Shown piece by piece: positions 49,107-58,237 of a stretch of 64,000 bases of DNA. The translations under genes and the position numbers were made by a program. How positions within the stretch are numbered: position 1 is the stretch's first letter; the number at the start of each line of letters is the position of its first letter. This DNA comes from Candidatus Kaistia colombiensis (GTDB lineage Bacteria; Pseudomonadota; Alphaproteobacteria; Rhizobiales; Kaistiaceae), in assembly GCA_029203105.1 (NCBI GenBank), contig CP119318.1:4850501-4914500 (forward strand), in the 5' to 3' direction. The notes beneath the pieces were generated by a model that saw nothing but the letters and a program-made list of their open reading frames with translations, did not search any database and had not been told where the DNA came from.

Positions 49107-49284
49107 GCCCCTCACCCAACCCTCTCCCGCAAGCGGGCGAGGGCTTTTTGGGCCGCTTTACCGAACCGACCGAGATCGTCTCGACCGGCTCAGCCGGCCC
49201 CCCTTCATCGATCTGCAAACGACATGACACGCGCAGGCGATCCCCCTCTCCCGCGAGGCGAGCGGGAGAGGGTTGGGGTGAGAG
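49107..49284. repeat. Inverted-repeat element with hairpin arms; left arm acts as terminator
   Basis: CCCTCTCCCGCAAGCGGGCGAGGG followed by CTTTTT (49120-49149) is a good terminator for the TRAP gene. The right end GCGGGAGAGGGTTGGGGTGAG (about 49262-49282) is the near-complement of CTCACCCAACCCTCTCCCGC at the left end. The unit is thus about 178 bp with inverted, self-palindromic ends, distinct from but analogous to the two-armed family. Confidence 0.7.
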
Positions 49285-49295
49285 TTTTTGCGCCC

Positions 49296-50798
49296 TTACT
49301 GGAACACGATCCGCCCCTCGGGCTTCGGCGCGATCGTCTTCTGCGCGGTCACCAGGTCGATGACGTCGCTGGCGATCAGCCGGGCGTCGACGGCGCTGAT
49401 CAGCCGCGCAGCATCCTTGAAGACCACATAGCCGTCGCCGCCGGCCGCGAGGTAGTCGTTGGTGGCGAGCGTGTATTTGCGCTCGAGGTCGAGCGGCGCG
49501 CCGTTCACCGCGACGCTCCGGACCCGCATGCCGGGCAGCTGCTTCAGGTCGACCTCGACGGCCAGGCCGGAAACCTGCGGGAAGCGGCCGGCCGCCGCCT
49601 CGGTCAGGCTGAAGCCGTTTTCGAGCGCCGCCTTGAGCGCCTTGCCGGTGACGACCAGCTTGACCGTCTTGTTGCCGAACGGCATCTCGCCGAACATGTC
49701 GGCTCGCGTCAGCGCGGTTCCGGCCGGATATTGGCGGTCGCCGCGAATGCTGCCGCCATTGACGAGCGCGATCTCGGAGCCGACGGAAGCGCGCATCGCG
49801 TCTGCGATCAGATTGCCGATCGCCGCCTCCTCGCCGCGCACGGTGGCGCGGCGGCTGTCGAGCGGCGTCTGCGTCGTGCCGATCGCGACCTTCAGCTCGG
49901 AATCGAGCTTGTCCTGATAGGACTTCACCACGCCGGCGATCTTCGGGTCCGGCGTGACGGTGGCGCTGTCGACGATCTCGAAATGCGGCCGCCAGGCGAC
50001 CTGCGTCTTGCCATCCTTCTCGGTCTTGTCGATCGTCACTCGGGTGATGATGATGTCTTCCGCCTGCGCTCCCGATTCCGTCAGCGCCGTCTTGCCGTCG
50101 AAAAAGGTGAGCAGATGCTCGTCATGGCCGGACAGCACGAGGTCGGCGGCGCGGTTGCGCACCAGCGACATGTCGACGGAAAGCGGCGTGTGGACGACGG
50201 CGACGACGAAATCGGCTCCGGCCTCGCGCAGCGCCTTGCCCTTCGCCTTGCCAGTCTCGATCGAGGATTTGAAGACCGTGTCGCCCGCCGTGGCGACGAC
50301 CGGCGTATCCTCCGTCGTCAACCCGTAGAAGCCGATCTTGACGCCGCCGATCTCGACCATCCGCTCGTCGACGGTGTTCTTCGGCTGGCTGCCGTCCTTC
50401 TCGCGGATGTTGGAGGTCACGACCGGAAAGGTCGCTTCGCCAATCCGCGCGTGAAAAACGTCTGGTCCGAAGTCGAATTCGTGATTGCCCGGCGTCATCA
50501 CATCGACCTTCATCTGGTTGAGGATATCGATGATGTGGACGCCCTTGTCGATGCCGGAGAGCAGCGACGGCGAGATGGTGTCGCCGGAGTGGACGAAGAA
50601 GGTCGGCCCCTTGGCGCGCTCGGCCTCGACGACGGCGGCGAGCCGGGCAAAGCCGCCGCGCCCGTCCAGTTCCTCCATCCGGTCGATGTCGTTGGTCTGC
50701 ACGAAGCGGATGGTGACCGGCTCTGCGAATGCGGGCACGGCGACGAGCGTCGCGAGAGCGAGAAGGCCAAACCGCAGGCTGCGCTGGCGTCCGAACAT
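49296..50798 (-). CDS. 5'-nucleotidase / UDP-sugar hydrolase family (UshA-like) periplasmic phosphatase
   Basis: 500 residues. Signal peptide about 1-25 (FGLLALATLVAVPAFA). Metallophosphatase domain with QTNDIDRMEE, HSGDTISPS, TPGNHEFDFG and LSGHDEH as metal-ligand motifs; the C-terminal 5_nucleotid_C domain has NGGSIRGDRQY and FGNKTVKLVVTG. Hydrolyses nucleoside 5'-phosphates or UDP-sugars in the periplasm. The usual first metal motif is DxHG/DLHG; here TNDID lacks that His. Start from the ATG with GGAGA upstream. Confidence 0.9.
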   Translation of the reverse strand: MFGRQRSLRFGLLALATLVAVPAFAEPVTIRFVQTNDIDRMEELDGRGGFARLAAVVEAERAKGPTFFVHSGDTISPSLLSGIDKGVHIIDILNQMKVDVMTPGNHEFDFGPDVFHARIGEATFPVVTSNIREKDGSQPKNTVDERMVEIGGVKIGFYGLTTEDTPVVATAGDTVFKSSIETGKAKGKALREAGADFVVAVVHTPLSVDMSLVRNRAADLVLSGHDEHLLTFFDGKTALTESGAQAEDIIITRVTIDKTEKDGKTQVAWRPHFEIVDSATVTPDPKIAGVVKSYQDKLDSELKVAIGTTQTPLDSRRATVRGEEAAIGNLIADAMRASVGSEIALVNGGSIRGDRQYPAGTALTRADMFGEMPFGNKTVKLVVTGKALKAALENGFSLTEAAAGRFPQVSGLAVEVDLKQLPGMRVRSVAVNGAPLDLERKYTLATNDYLAAGGDGYVVFKDAARLISAVDARLIASDVIDLVTAQKTIAPKPEGRIVFQ

Positions 50799-50980
50799 GA
50801 GGCGATCTCCGGTCAGGGATTTGCGAGGGGCGTGGGGGGAAGAATTCCATCCGGATGTTGCAACGGCATGGCGCTGTCGAACAAGAGGGCACAGGCCTGT
50901 CCCGCTGCGACAACGCGCAACGGATGAAAATGCACCCTGCCCCTTCGCGTTCGGGCGGACTGCGGCTAAGTTCCGGCACG

Positions 50981-52033
50981 ATGACCAGCCAGACCGCCGA
51001 TATCGCCGCCGCCGTGGCCAAGCCTGCCGACCATCCGCCGATTTCAATCGGCCGCGTCGGCGTGCTCCTCGTCAATCTCGGAACCCCGGATGCGACCGAC
51101 TACTGGTCGATGCGGCGCTATCTGAAGGAATTCCTGTCCGATCCGCGCGTCATCGAGGTGCCGAAGCTGATCTGGTGGCCGCTGCTGAACGGCGTCATCC
51201 TGACGACGCGGCCGCAGAAGTCCGGCAAGAACTACGCCTCGATCTGGAACAACGAGCGCAACGAATCGCCGCTCCGGACCATCACCCGCTCGCAGTCGGA
51301 CAAGCTTTCGGCCGCCTTCGCCGGCAATGGCAAGATCGTCGTCGACTGGGCCATGCGCTATGGCACGCCGTCGATCGCCGAGAAGATTGACGGGCTGAAG
51401 CGGGCCGGCTGCGACAAGATCCTGATCGCGCCGCTCTATCCGCAATATTCGGCGACGACGACGGCGACGGTGAACGACAAGGCCTTCGACAAGCTGCGCA
51501 CCATGCGTTGGCAGCCGGCCGTGCGCACCATGCCGTCCTATCACGACGACCCGGTCTATATCGCGGCGCTCGCGACTTCGGTCGAACGCTCGATCGCCGC
51601 CCTCGATTTCGAGCCGGAGATCGTGCTCGCCTCGTTCCACGGCCTGCCGAAGCGCAATCTCGAGCTCGGCGACCCCTATCACTGCCATTGCCTGAAGACC
51701 GCCCGCCTGCTGCGCGAACAACTCGGCTGGCCGCAAGACAAGCTGCGCGCCACCTTCCAGTCGCGCTTCGGCAAGGCGGAATGGCTGCAGCCCTATACCG
51801 ACAAGACCGTCGAGGCGCTGGCCAAGGCAGGCGTCAAGCGCATCGCCGTGGTGACGCCCGGCTTCTCGGCCGATTGCGTCGAGACGCTGGAAGAGATCGC
51901 CGGCGAGAACGCCGAGATCTTCAAGCACCATGGCGGCGAGCACTTCGCGGCGCTCCCCTGCCTGAACGACAGCCCGGAAGGCATGACGCTGCTCGAGCAT
52001 CTCGTCCGGCGCGAACTGCTCGGCTGGGTGTGA
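50981..52033 (+). CDS. hemH: Ferrochelatase
   Basis: 350 residues. Inserts ferrous iron into protoporphyrin IX, the last step of haem synthesis. VGVLLVNLGTPDA (26-38), catalytic His220 in ASFHGLPKRNLELGDPYHCHC, and FSADCVETLEEIA with the second conserved acidic region. Alphaproteobacterial HemH often carries C-terminal cysteines; GDPYHCHCLKTA is the internal pair here. The frame extends upstream to 50855 without family similarity. Divergent from the nucleotidase. Confidence 0.95.
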   Translation: MTSQTADIAAAVAKPADHPPISIGRVGVLLVNLGTPDATDYWSMRRYLKEFLSDPRVIEVPKLIWWPLLNGVILTTRPQKSGKNYASIWNNERNESPLRTITRSQSDKLSAAFAGNGKIVVDWAMRYGTPSIAEKIDGLKRAGCDKILIAPLYPQYSATTTATVNDKAFDKLRTMRWQPAVRTMPSYHDDPVYIAALATSVERSIAALDFEPEIVLASFHGLPKRNLELGDPYHCHCLKTARLLREQLGWPQDKLRATFQSRFGKAEWLQPYTDKTVEALAKAGVKRIAVVTPGFSADCVETLEEIAGENAEIFKHHGGEHFAALPCLNDSPEGMTLLEHLVRRELLGWV

Positions 52034-52076
52034 TGTCCGTCATTTGCATCAGGTTGAAAGACGCCCGGACGTGATC

Positions 52077-52300
52077 TTCACCTCTCCCTGAGGTGACCTC
52101 ACAACAACCGAACGAGCCAAGACTCGTCGCCCCGGCGAAGGCCGGGGCCCATGAGCACAGGCTTGACCTGATCTTAGCTCAGCCCTTTCGGCCAGAATCT
52201 GTGTGTATGGATCCCGACCTTCGTCGGGATGACGACCTGAAATGCACGGTCTGCGCAGGTCGAAGATGTTCTGCAAAGGTCTCCCGAGGGAGAGATGAAG
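52077..52300. repeat. Composite palindromic element, copy A (inverted relative to copy B at 57948)
   Basis: Begins TTCACCTCTCCCTGAGG and ends TGCAAAGGTCTCCCGAGGGA. Inside are CGCCCCGGCGAAGGCCGGGG (a stem), TATGGATCCCGACCTTCGTC with GGGATGACG, and CTGAAATGCACGGTCTGCGC. The reverse complement of copy B shares all these blocks in the same order. Lies between convergent hemH and the KdsD gene. Confidence 0.75.
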
Positions 52301-52316
52301 GGCAAGAAAAGCCGCC

Positions 52317-53315
52317 TCACGCCACGCCGATGCGCAGCAAATCGTGCATGTGCAGCACGCCGACCGGCTTCCCGTTCTCGACCACAAACAGCACCGTGAT
52401 CTTGGCGCCGTTCAGCCGGTCGATGGCCGCCCCCACCAGCATGTCCGGCTGGATCGTCTTCGGCGAGCGCGTCATCACCTGATCGACCGTGCGCGACAGC
52501 AGGTCCGGCCCGATATGCCGGCGCAGATCGCCATCGGTGATCATGCCGATCAGCACGCCGTCGCCATTGACGACGCCGAGACAGCCAAGCCCCTTCGCCG
52601 TCATCGTGACGATCGCCTCGGTCATCGGCGCGCCGGACGCAGCGACCGGCATCGACGCGCCCTTGTGCATCACGTCGCGGACGAAATGCAGGCTGGCGCC
52701 AAGCTTGCCGCCGGGATGGAACAGCCGGAAGTCCTGCGCCGTGAAGCCGCGCGTCTCCAGCAGGGCGATGGCGAGCGCGTCGCCGAGCGCCAGTTGCATC
52801 ACCGCCGAGGTCGTCGGCGCGAGGCCATGCGGGCAGGCTTCCTCGGCCTTGGGCAGCGCCAGAACGTGGCTCGCCTGACGGCCGAGCGTGCTGTCGGCAT
52901 TGGAGGTGACGGCAATCAGCGGCGTGCGGAAGCGGCTCGCATATTCGACCACGGCGCGCAGCTCCGCCGTCTCGCCCGACCAGGACAGCGCCAGGATGAT
53001 GTCGTTGCGGCCGACCATGCCGAGATCGCCATGGCTCGCCTCGGCGGCGTGGACGAAGAAGGCCGGCGTGCCGGTCGAGGCCAATGTCGCGGCGATCTTG
53101 ACGCCGACATGGCCGCTCTTGCCGACGCCGGTGACGACGACGCGGCCGCCATGGGCGCGGATCATGTCCACAACTTCGACAAAGGGCACGGCGAGCGGAC
53201 CGGCAAAGGCGGTGGCGAGCGCCTCCAGCCCGGCGCGTTCGCTTTCCAGCGTCCTGAGCGCCGAGGCCACCGATTGGCCCGCCAATTCCACGCCCACCTC
53301 GTCCGCAACCGCCAT
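52317..53315 (-). CDS. kdsD: Arabinose-5-phosphate isomerase, KdsD/KpsF type
   Basis: 332 residues. SIS domain 35-190 (VVVTGVGKSGHVGVKIAATL, LALSWSGETAEL, APTTSAVMQLALGDALA) followed by two CBS domains (about 205-265 and 272-330: VMTRSPKTIQPDMLV, PVGVLHMHDLLRIGV). Converts ribulose-5-phosphate to arabinose-5-phosphate, the first step to KDO for lipopolysaccharide. The gene is alone, facing hemH, divergent from the outer-membrane protein gene. Confidence 0.95.
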   Translation of the reverse strand: MAVADEVGVELAGQSVASALRTLESERAGLEALATAFAGPLAVPFVEVVDMIRAHGGRVVVTGVGKSGHVGVKIAATLASTGTPAFFVHAAEASHGDLGMVGRNDIILALSWSGETAELRAVVEYASRFRTPLIAVTSNADSTLGRQASHVLALPKAEEACPHGLAPTTSAVMQLALGDALAIALLETRGFTAQDFRLFHPGGKLGASLHFVRDVMHKGASMPVAASGAPMTEAIVTMTAKGLGCLGVVNGDGVLIGMITDGDLRRHIGPDLLSRTVDQVMTRSPKTIQPDMLVGAAIDRLNGAKITVLFVVENGKPVGVLHMHDLLRIGVA

Positions 53316-53503
53316 TGTTCACTCCGCGTCTGTCTGGTGGCGGGCTTTTATCACGCTCCGCCCTCCGGCGCCGCCGGAAAACGCGTCGCGCCCGGCCGGT
53401 GCGACAACTTTCTCTTAACCAAGGGCGTTTACGGTTCGGAAACCATAGGGCCCGGCTTCGTCGGACCCTGCCCGTTCATGCGCAAAGGTCACGGCAAGCG
53501 GCA

Positions 53504-54946
53504 ATGCAATTCCCTGTCCGGCTCTTCCTGTCGGCGGCGCTTGTTTCGGCGCTCGCTTCGACGACGGTCGCCCGGGCCGAGGATGCCTTGCCGGCCGATC
53601 TGCTCGACGATGCCGACGCGTTCGGCAGCCTGCGCGGCAGCGACGGGCAGGCATCCGTCGACCTGACACTGCCGACCGAAACGCCCGGCACCGGCCGCGA
53701 CGAGCCGCTCGGGACCAGCCGCGCCGTACGCACCGAACGGATCGCGCCGATCATCGCCGAAGAGGACGAGCCGGTCCGGCCGCGCGCCCGCACCGCCGGC
53801 GCGCTCGACGCCTCGAGCTACGATCCGCTCGGCATCCGCCTCGGCAGCTTCGTCGTGTTGCCATCGGTCGAGCTGCGCGGCGGCTATACCAGCAATGCGG
53901 CCGGCTCCTCGACCGGCGGCCCGTCCGGCGTGCTCACCGTGGTGCCGGACCTGATCGTCAAGTCCGACTGGAGCCGACACGAGCTCGGCTTCGCCTTCCA
54001 CGGCAATCTCGACTATTTCTCCGACGGCTCGGTGGCGCCGCAGCCGAACATCAATGCCGAGGCGAACGCCCGCCTCGACCTGCCGCGCGACTGGGCGCTG
54101 CGGCTGCGCGCCAACTACAATTACCAGACGCAGTCGCTCTCGAGCCTCGATTATCCCTCCGGCGTCGAGAACCCGCCCGGCGTCAACACCTACAATGCCG
54201 GCGCGACGCTGGACGGCACGGTCGGCCGGGTCGCGCTGCAACTGCGCAGCGGCGCGACCTATACCGGCTACGAGGATGGCAAGGGCGCCAATGGCGAGAT
54301 CATCCCGCAGGGTGACCGCGACAACACCTGGGTGAGCGCCGCCACCCGCGTCGGCTACGAGGTGACGCCGGCCCTGACGCCGTTCGTCGAGGCCGAGGTC
54401 TCGGATCGCAGCTTCCGCCAGAAGTTCGACCAGAACGGCTTCAATCGCGCCAGCCAGGGCGTCACGCTGCGCGGCGGCATCGCCTATTCGGCCGATCCGG
54501 TGCTGAAAGGCGAACTCGCCATCGGCTGGCACCACGAACGCTATGACGACACCGCCTTCCAGCCGCTCAATGCCATGACCATCGACGGCAACGTGCTGTG
54601 GGCGCCGACCGAGCTGACCAATTTCACGTTGCGCGCCGCCACCTATGTCGATCCGACGACCGATCCGAGCTCGGCCGGCTCGATCGTCTACGATGTCGGC
54701 CTCAAGGCCCAGCACGCGCTGCGACGCAACCTGACGCTCGATGCGGACCTCGGCTGGCAGTACCAGAAATACGAGGGAATCAACGCGGCCGACGTCACCT
54801 ACGAAGCCGGCTTCGGCGTGACGTGGAAGATTAACCGCACGGCCTGGGTTGTCGGCCGTTTCCAGCAGGAATACTACAAGAGTGCGCAGCCGGGCGGCGA
54901 CTATCCGACCAGCACGGTCACCGTCGGATTGCGTCTGCAACGCTGA
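53504..54946 (+). CDS. Outer-membrane beta-barrel protein (BBP2-type)
   Basis: 480 residues. Signal peptide about 1-25 (LFLSAALVSALASTTVARA), an acidic and Arg-rich N-terminal region to about 115, then alternating amphipathic strands (VVLPSVELRGGYTSNAA, LQLRSGATYTGYE, LKGELAIGWHHERYDD, AGFGVTWKINRTAWVVGRFQ). It ends VTVGLRLQR, with the hydrophobic-aromatic pattern of barrel C-termini. Resembles outer membrane beta-barrel proteins linked to polysaccharide export in Hyphomicrobiales. The frame extends upstream to 53315 over the divergent promoter, but only this ATG is followed by a signal peptide. Function unknown. Confidence 0.82.
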   Translation: MQFPVRLFLSAALVSALASTTVARAEDALPADLLDDADAFGSLRGSDGQASVDLTLPTETPGTGRDEPLGTSRAVRTERIAPIIAEEDEPVRPRARTAGALDASSYDPLGIRLGSFVVLPSVELRGGYTSNAAGSSTGGPSGVLTVVPDLIVKSDWSRHELGFAFHGNLDYFSDGSVAPQPNINAEANARLDLPRDWALRLRANYNYQTQSLSSLDYPSGVENPPGVNTYNAGATLDGTVGRVALQLRSGATYTGYEDGKGANGEIIPQGDRDNTWVSAATRVGYEVTPALTPFVEAEVSDRSFRQKFDQNGFNRASQGVTLRGGIAYSADPVLKGELAIGWHHERYDDTAFQPLNAMTIDGNVLWAPTELTNFTLRAATYVDPTTDPSSAGSIVYDVGLKAQHALRRNLTLDADLGWQYQKYEGINAADVTYEAGFGVTWKINRTAWVVGRFQQEYYKSAQPGGDYPTSTVTVGLRLQR

Positions 54947-54996
54947 GTTCGGACGATTTCGTTTGCCGTGTCATCAACCCGACACGTTCACCCGTT

Positions 54997-55530
54997 ATGC
55001 GGAAGATCATGGCCTTCAACCACCGCAAAACGATCACGTTCCGCCTCGCCCAGACAGCGCGTGCCGCGCGTGGGCGTTCAGGTAGCCATCTGACGCGGAT
55101 CGGGCTGCATCCCGGCCAGGACAGCGTCTTGAAGACGCTGTCCGAGCAGGATGGGCTGTCGATGAGCCAGCTGGCGCAATCGCTCGCCGTGCAGCCGCCC
55201 ACCGTCACCAAGATGGTGAGCCGCCTCGCTGCCCAGGGCTATGTCGAGCGCAAGGCCTCCATGGGCGACGGACGCCAGGCGCATGTCTATCTGACCGAGC
55301 AGGGTCGCGGCGCCATCGTCGACATCGACAAGGGCTGGAAGCGCCTCGAGAAGGAGGCGCTCGCCGGCCTCGACGACAAGGACGTCAAGCGCCTGCGCAA
55401 GCTTTTGCGCCAGATCGAGCGCAACCTGTCCGCGATTCCCGAAAATGGCGAGGACGACGTCGTCGACGAGCCGGAGGCCGCGCCGGAAACGCAGGTGGAA
55501 GGCGCAGAGAAGACCGAAGTCGTCGCTTGA
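54997..55530 (+). CDS. MarR family transcriptional regulator, LdtR-like
   Basis: 177 residues. Winged helix-turn-helix with LSMSQLAQSLAVQPPTVTKM and wing ERKASMGDGRQAHVYLTEQG. The distinctive N-terminus MRKIMAFNHRKTITFRLAQT and RSGSHLTRIGLHPGQDSVLK recall LdtR, the regulator of an L,D-transpeptidase and of osmotic-stress genes in Sinorhizobium and Liberibacter. The C-terminal tail after residue 150 is acidic and Glu/Val-rich. Alternative start at Met5. 50 bp after the barrel gene; direct control of that gene is possible but not shown. Confidence 0.88.
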   Translation: MRKIMAFNHRKTITFRLAQTARAARGRSGSHLTRIGLHPGQDSVLKTLSEQDGLSMSQLAQSLAVQPPTVTKMVSRLAAQGYVERKASMGDGRQAHVYLTEQGRGAIVDIDKGWKRLEKEALAGLDDKDVKRLRKLLRQIERNLSAIPENGEDDVVDEPEAAPETQVEGAEKTEVVA

Positions 55531-55691
55531 GCAAGGTCGCGGCCTGAGCGAAGGCGTGGCTTGGGTGAGTGGTGACTTGGGTGAAGTGGCTTGAGCCGGG
55601 CGGCCCGATCTGATTGACTGGCGGGGGCCGATCGTCGATAGCGCCTGCCCTCCCCGGGGCATCATCTCCCGACTGACTTCCCGGAGCCCGG

Positions 55692-56618
55692 ATGTCCTCC
55701 CCGTTGCCGACCGCCGATGCGGAGGCCCCGCTGCGCCTGCGCGGCATCGCCCTTTACTCCCTCGCCATGTTCCTCTTCGCCGGCACCGACGCCTGCGCCA
55801 AATATGCGGGCCAGTTCGTACCGGTCATGCAGGTGGTCTGGCTGCGCTTCCTCGTGCAGGTCCTGCTCGCCATTCTGGTGTTCCAGCCCTGGCGGGCCAT
55901 CGCCCTGTACCGGACCCGGCGGCCGGTCATGCAGTTCGTGCGCGGCATGTTCCTCGCCGGCTCGACGATCTTCAATTTCCTCGCCATCCACCAGCTGCAG
56001 CTCGACCAGACCATGTCGATCGGCTTCTCGGCGCCCTTCATCACGGCGGCGCTGGCCGGGCCGCTGCTCGGCGAATGGGCCGGACCGCGCCGCTGGGCCG
56101 CGATCCTCGTCGGCTTCGTCGGCGTGCTCGTCATCACCATGCCTGGCTTCGGATCGCTGAAGCCGGCGATCTTCCTGTCGCTCGCGGCCGCCTTTTCGAA
56201 TGCGTTCTACATCCTCTCGACCCGGCTCCTGACCCGCACCGAGAGCAGCGCCGGCCTGCTGCTCTATTCGGCGACGATCCCGATGCTGCTGATCGCGCCG
56301 GTCGCGGTGCCCGTGATGGCCGTGCCGCCGACGCTTCTGATCGCGCTCTGCCTGTTCCTGACCGGCGCGCTCGGCTTCGCCGGTCACTGGTGCCTGGTCC
56401 GCGCCCACCAGCAGACCGCCGTGCCGGTGCTGGCGCCCTTCATGTATACCGGCCTGATCTGGATGATCCTGCTCGGCTATTTCATCTTCCACGACGTGCC
56501 GGAGCCGCGCACGCTGGTCGGCGCCAGCATCATCATCGCCAGCGGCCTCTATCTGCTCTATCGCGAACGGGTGAAGGCGCCAGACCGGCAGGCGCCGGTC
56601 GACGTGCTGGATGGGTGA
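55692..56618 (+). CDS. DMT-superfamily (EamA) transporter
   Basis: 308 residues with ten predicted membrane segments in two EamA repeats (GIALYSLAMFLFAGTDACAK ... and FLSLAAAFSNAFYILSTRLL ...). Family members export amino acids, metabolites or drugs. It resembles RhaT/YcxC-like exporters with the DACAKYAGQFVPVMQVVWLR segment. No partner gene suggests a substrate. The 161-bp gap before it contains short direct repeats of GGCTTGGGTGA type and no gene. Confidence 0.9.
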   Translation: MSSPLPTADAEAPLRLRGIALYSLAMFLFAGTDACAKYAGQFVPVMQVVWLRFLVQVLLAILVFQPWRAIALYRTRRPVMQFVRGMFLAGSTIFNFLAIHQLQLDQTMSIGFSAPFITAALAGPLLGEWAGPRRWAAILVGFVGVLVITMPGFGSLKPAIFLSLAAAFSNAFYILSTRLLTRTESSAGLLLYSATIPMLLIAPVAVPVMAVPPTLLIALCLFLTGALGFAGHWCLVRAHQQTAVPVLAPFMYTGLIWMILLGYFIFHDVPEPRTLVGASIIIASGLYLLYRERVKAPDRQAPVDVLDG

Positions 56619-56720
56619 CGCGGACGCCGCGGGCCGACGCGACAGAATTGCCGCTATCCCCGCCACGAAAACGCGTTAAGAGAGCGGGTCGCTTCGCCTG
56701 AAGGTCGAGCGGCCCAGGAC

Positions 56721-57938
56721 GTGCCTTCCCCGGATTCCCTCATGGCCCTACCCGCCAACCGTCAGGCGCGCTTCTTCGTCGCCCTTGCCATCATGGTCGC
56801 GCTGCTGAACAGCACCGCCGCGTCGCCGCTCTACACGAGCTACCGGATGATGTGGTCGCTCGGCGCGTTCACGGTCGCCTTCATCTTCGCGATCTATGCC
56901 TTCGGCACGCTGTTCGCGCTGTTGGTGCTCGGCCGCCTGTCCGATCGCCTGCCGGACCGGCGGCTGCTGATCATCCTGTCGCTCGGCGTGGTGATCGCGG
57001 GCGCGCTGATCTTCGGCTCGGCCGGCAATCTCGCGACGCTGCTCATCGGGCGCCTGCTCGCCGGCATCGGCACCGGCGGCCTGACGGGCATCGCCAATGC
57101 CGCGCTGATCGAGCTCGACCCGAAGGCCGACGCGCGCGCCAACGCGGTTCTGGCGACCGCCGTCTTCACCGGCGGCTGCGCGCTCGGCCCGGTCATCAGC
57201 TCGGCCGCCCTCCAATTCGACGCCTGGCCGCTGCAGCTCCCCTTCATCCTGATCGCGGGCCTGGCGGCGGTCGCGATCCTCGGCCTCGCCACTGCGTCGT
57301 GGCAGCCGGCGCCGCGCGTCGCGCGGGCGAGAGAGGCGGTCGCCGCCAATGACGTGCCCGCAGGCCGCTACGCCGCCTTCACCGTCGCCGCCGGCGCGCT
57401 GATCATTTCCTGGGCGGTCGGCGCGACCTTCGCCGGGCTCGGCGTCACCTTCGTGCACGAATTGCTGAAGGTCGACAGCCAGGCGGCGTCCGGCGTCATC
57501 GTCGCCGCCTTCCAGCTGGTGGCCGGCATCAGCCAGCTCGCCAGCCAGCGGCTCGATTCGAACCGGGCGATGGTGCTCGGCACGACGCTGATCGCGCTGG
57601 CGATCCTCGCCTGCGCCCTGTCGATCTGGATCGGTTCGCCGCTCCTGTTCGTGCTCGGCACGGTCGGCAGCGGCATCGGCTATGGCGCGGCCTTCGTCGG
57701 CGCCGCCGGCGTGGTCAACCGCATCGCGCCGCCGGACCGGCGGGCGACCTGGGTCTCGACCTTCTACATCACCGGCTATCTCGCCAACGCGCTGCCCGTG
57801 CTGGCGCTGGGCTTCCTCGGCGACCAGCTCGGACTGTTCGGCGCCTTCCTCTGCCTGACGGTCTTCACCGTTGTCGGCACCCTGCTGGTCAATGGCGCCG
57901 CCAAGCTGATCCTCCCGGCTCGGAGCAGGCGACGGTAA
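56721..57938 (+). CDS. Major facilitator superfamily transporter
   Basis: 405 residues from GTG, or 398 from the ATG at 56742, which is closer to the first membrane helix (FFVALAIMVALLNSTAASPL). Twelve segments; MFS motif A variant GRLSDRLPDRRLLI follows helix 2, and LLAGIGTGGLTGIANAALIE is in helix 4. Resembles drug or sugar efflux MFS proteins. Follows the DMT exporter gene by 102 bp on the same strand. Substrate unknown. Confidence 0.9.
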   Translation: MPSPDSLMALPANRQARFFVALAIMVALLNSTAASPLYTSYRMMWSLGAFTVAFIFAIYAFGTLFALLVLGRLSDRLPDRRLLIILSLGVVIAGALIFGSAGNLATLLIGRLLAGIGTGGLTGIANAALIELDPKADARANAVLATAVFTGGCALGPVISSAALQFDAWPLQLPFILIAGLAAVAILGLATASWQPAPRVARAREAVAANDVPAGRYAAFTVAAGALIISWAVGATFAGLGVTFVHELLKVDSQAASGVIVAAFQLVAGISQLASQRLDSNRAMVLGTTLIALAILACALSIWIGSPLLFVLGTVGSGIGYGAAFVGAAGVVNRIAPPDRRATWVSTFYITGYLANALPVLALGFLGDQLGLFGAFLCLTVFTVVGTLLVNGAAKLILPARSRRR

Positions 57939-57947
57939 GGTCCCCTT

Positions 57948-58196
57948 TCACCTCTCCCTGAGGAGACCTTTGCGCAACATCGTCGACCTGCGCAGACCGT
58001 GCATTTCAGGTCGTCATCCCGACGAAAGTCGGGATCCATACGCACAATTCCTTGGCCAAAAGGCTCAGCTACGGCCACATTAAGCCGGTGTTCATGGGCC
58101 CCGGCCTTCGCCGGGGCGACGAGTTCTGGCCATGCGGTGTAGAACGCGTGACGACATCAGGTGTTCTGCAAAGGTCTCCCTCAGGGAGAGGTGAAG
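57948..58196. repeat. Composite palindromic element, copy B
   Basis: Begins TTCACCTCTCCCTGAGG-AGACCTTTGCGCAACA and ends TGTTCTGCAAAGGTCTC-CCTCAGGGAGAGGTGAAG. The inner ends are inverted repeats (15 of 17 positions), and the outer ends are the arms of the CTCTCCCTGAGGGAGAG palindrome. The content matches copy A (52077) in inverted orientation. Fills the gap between convergent MFS and sulfite-oxidase-like genes. Confidence 0.8.
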
Positions 58197-58237
58197 GAAG
58201 GGGCTTCCCGCGACACGGAATTCCGCAAGCAAGCCTC

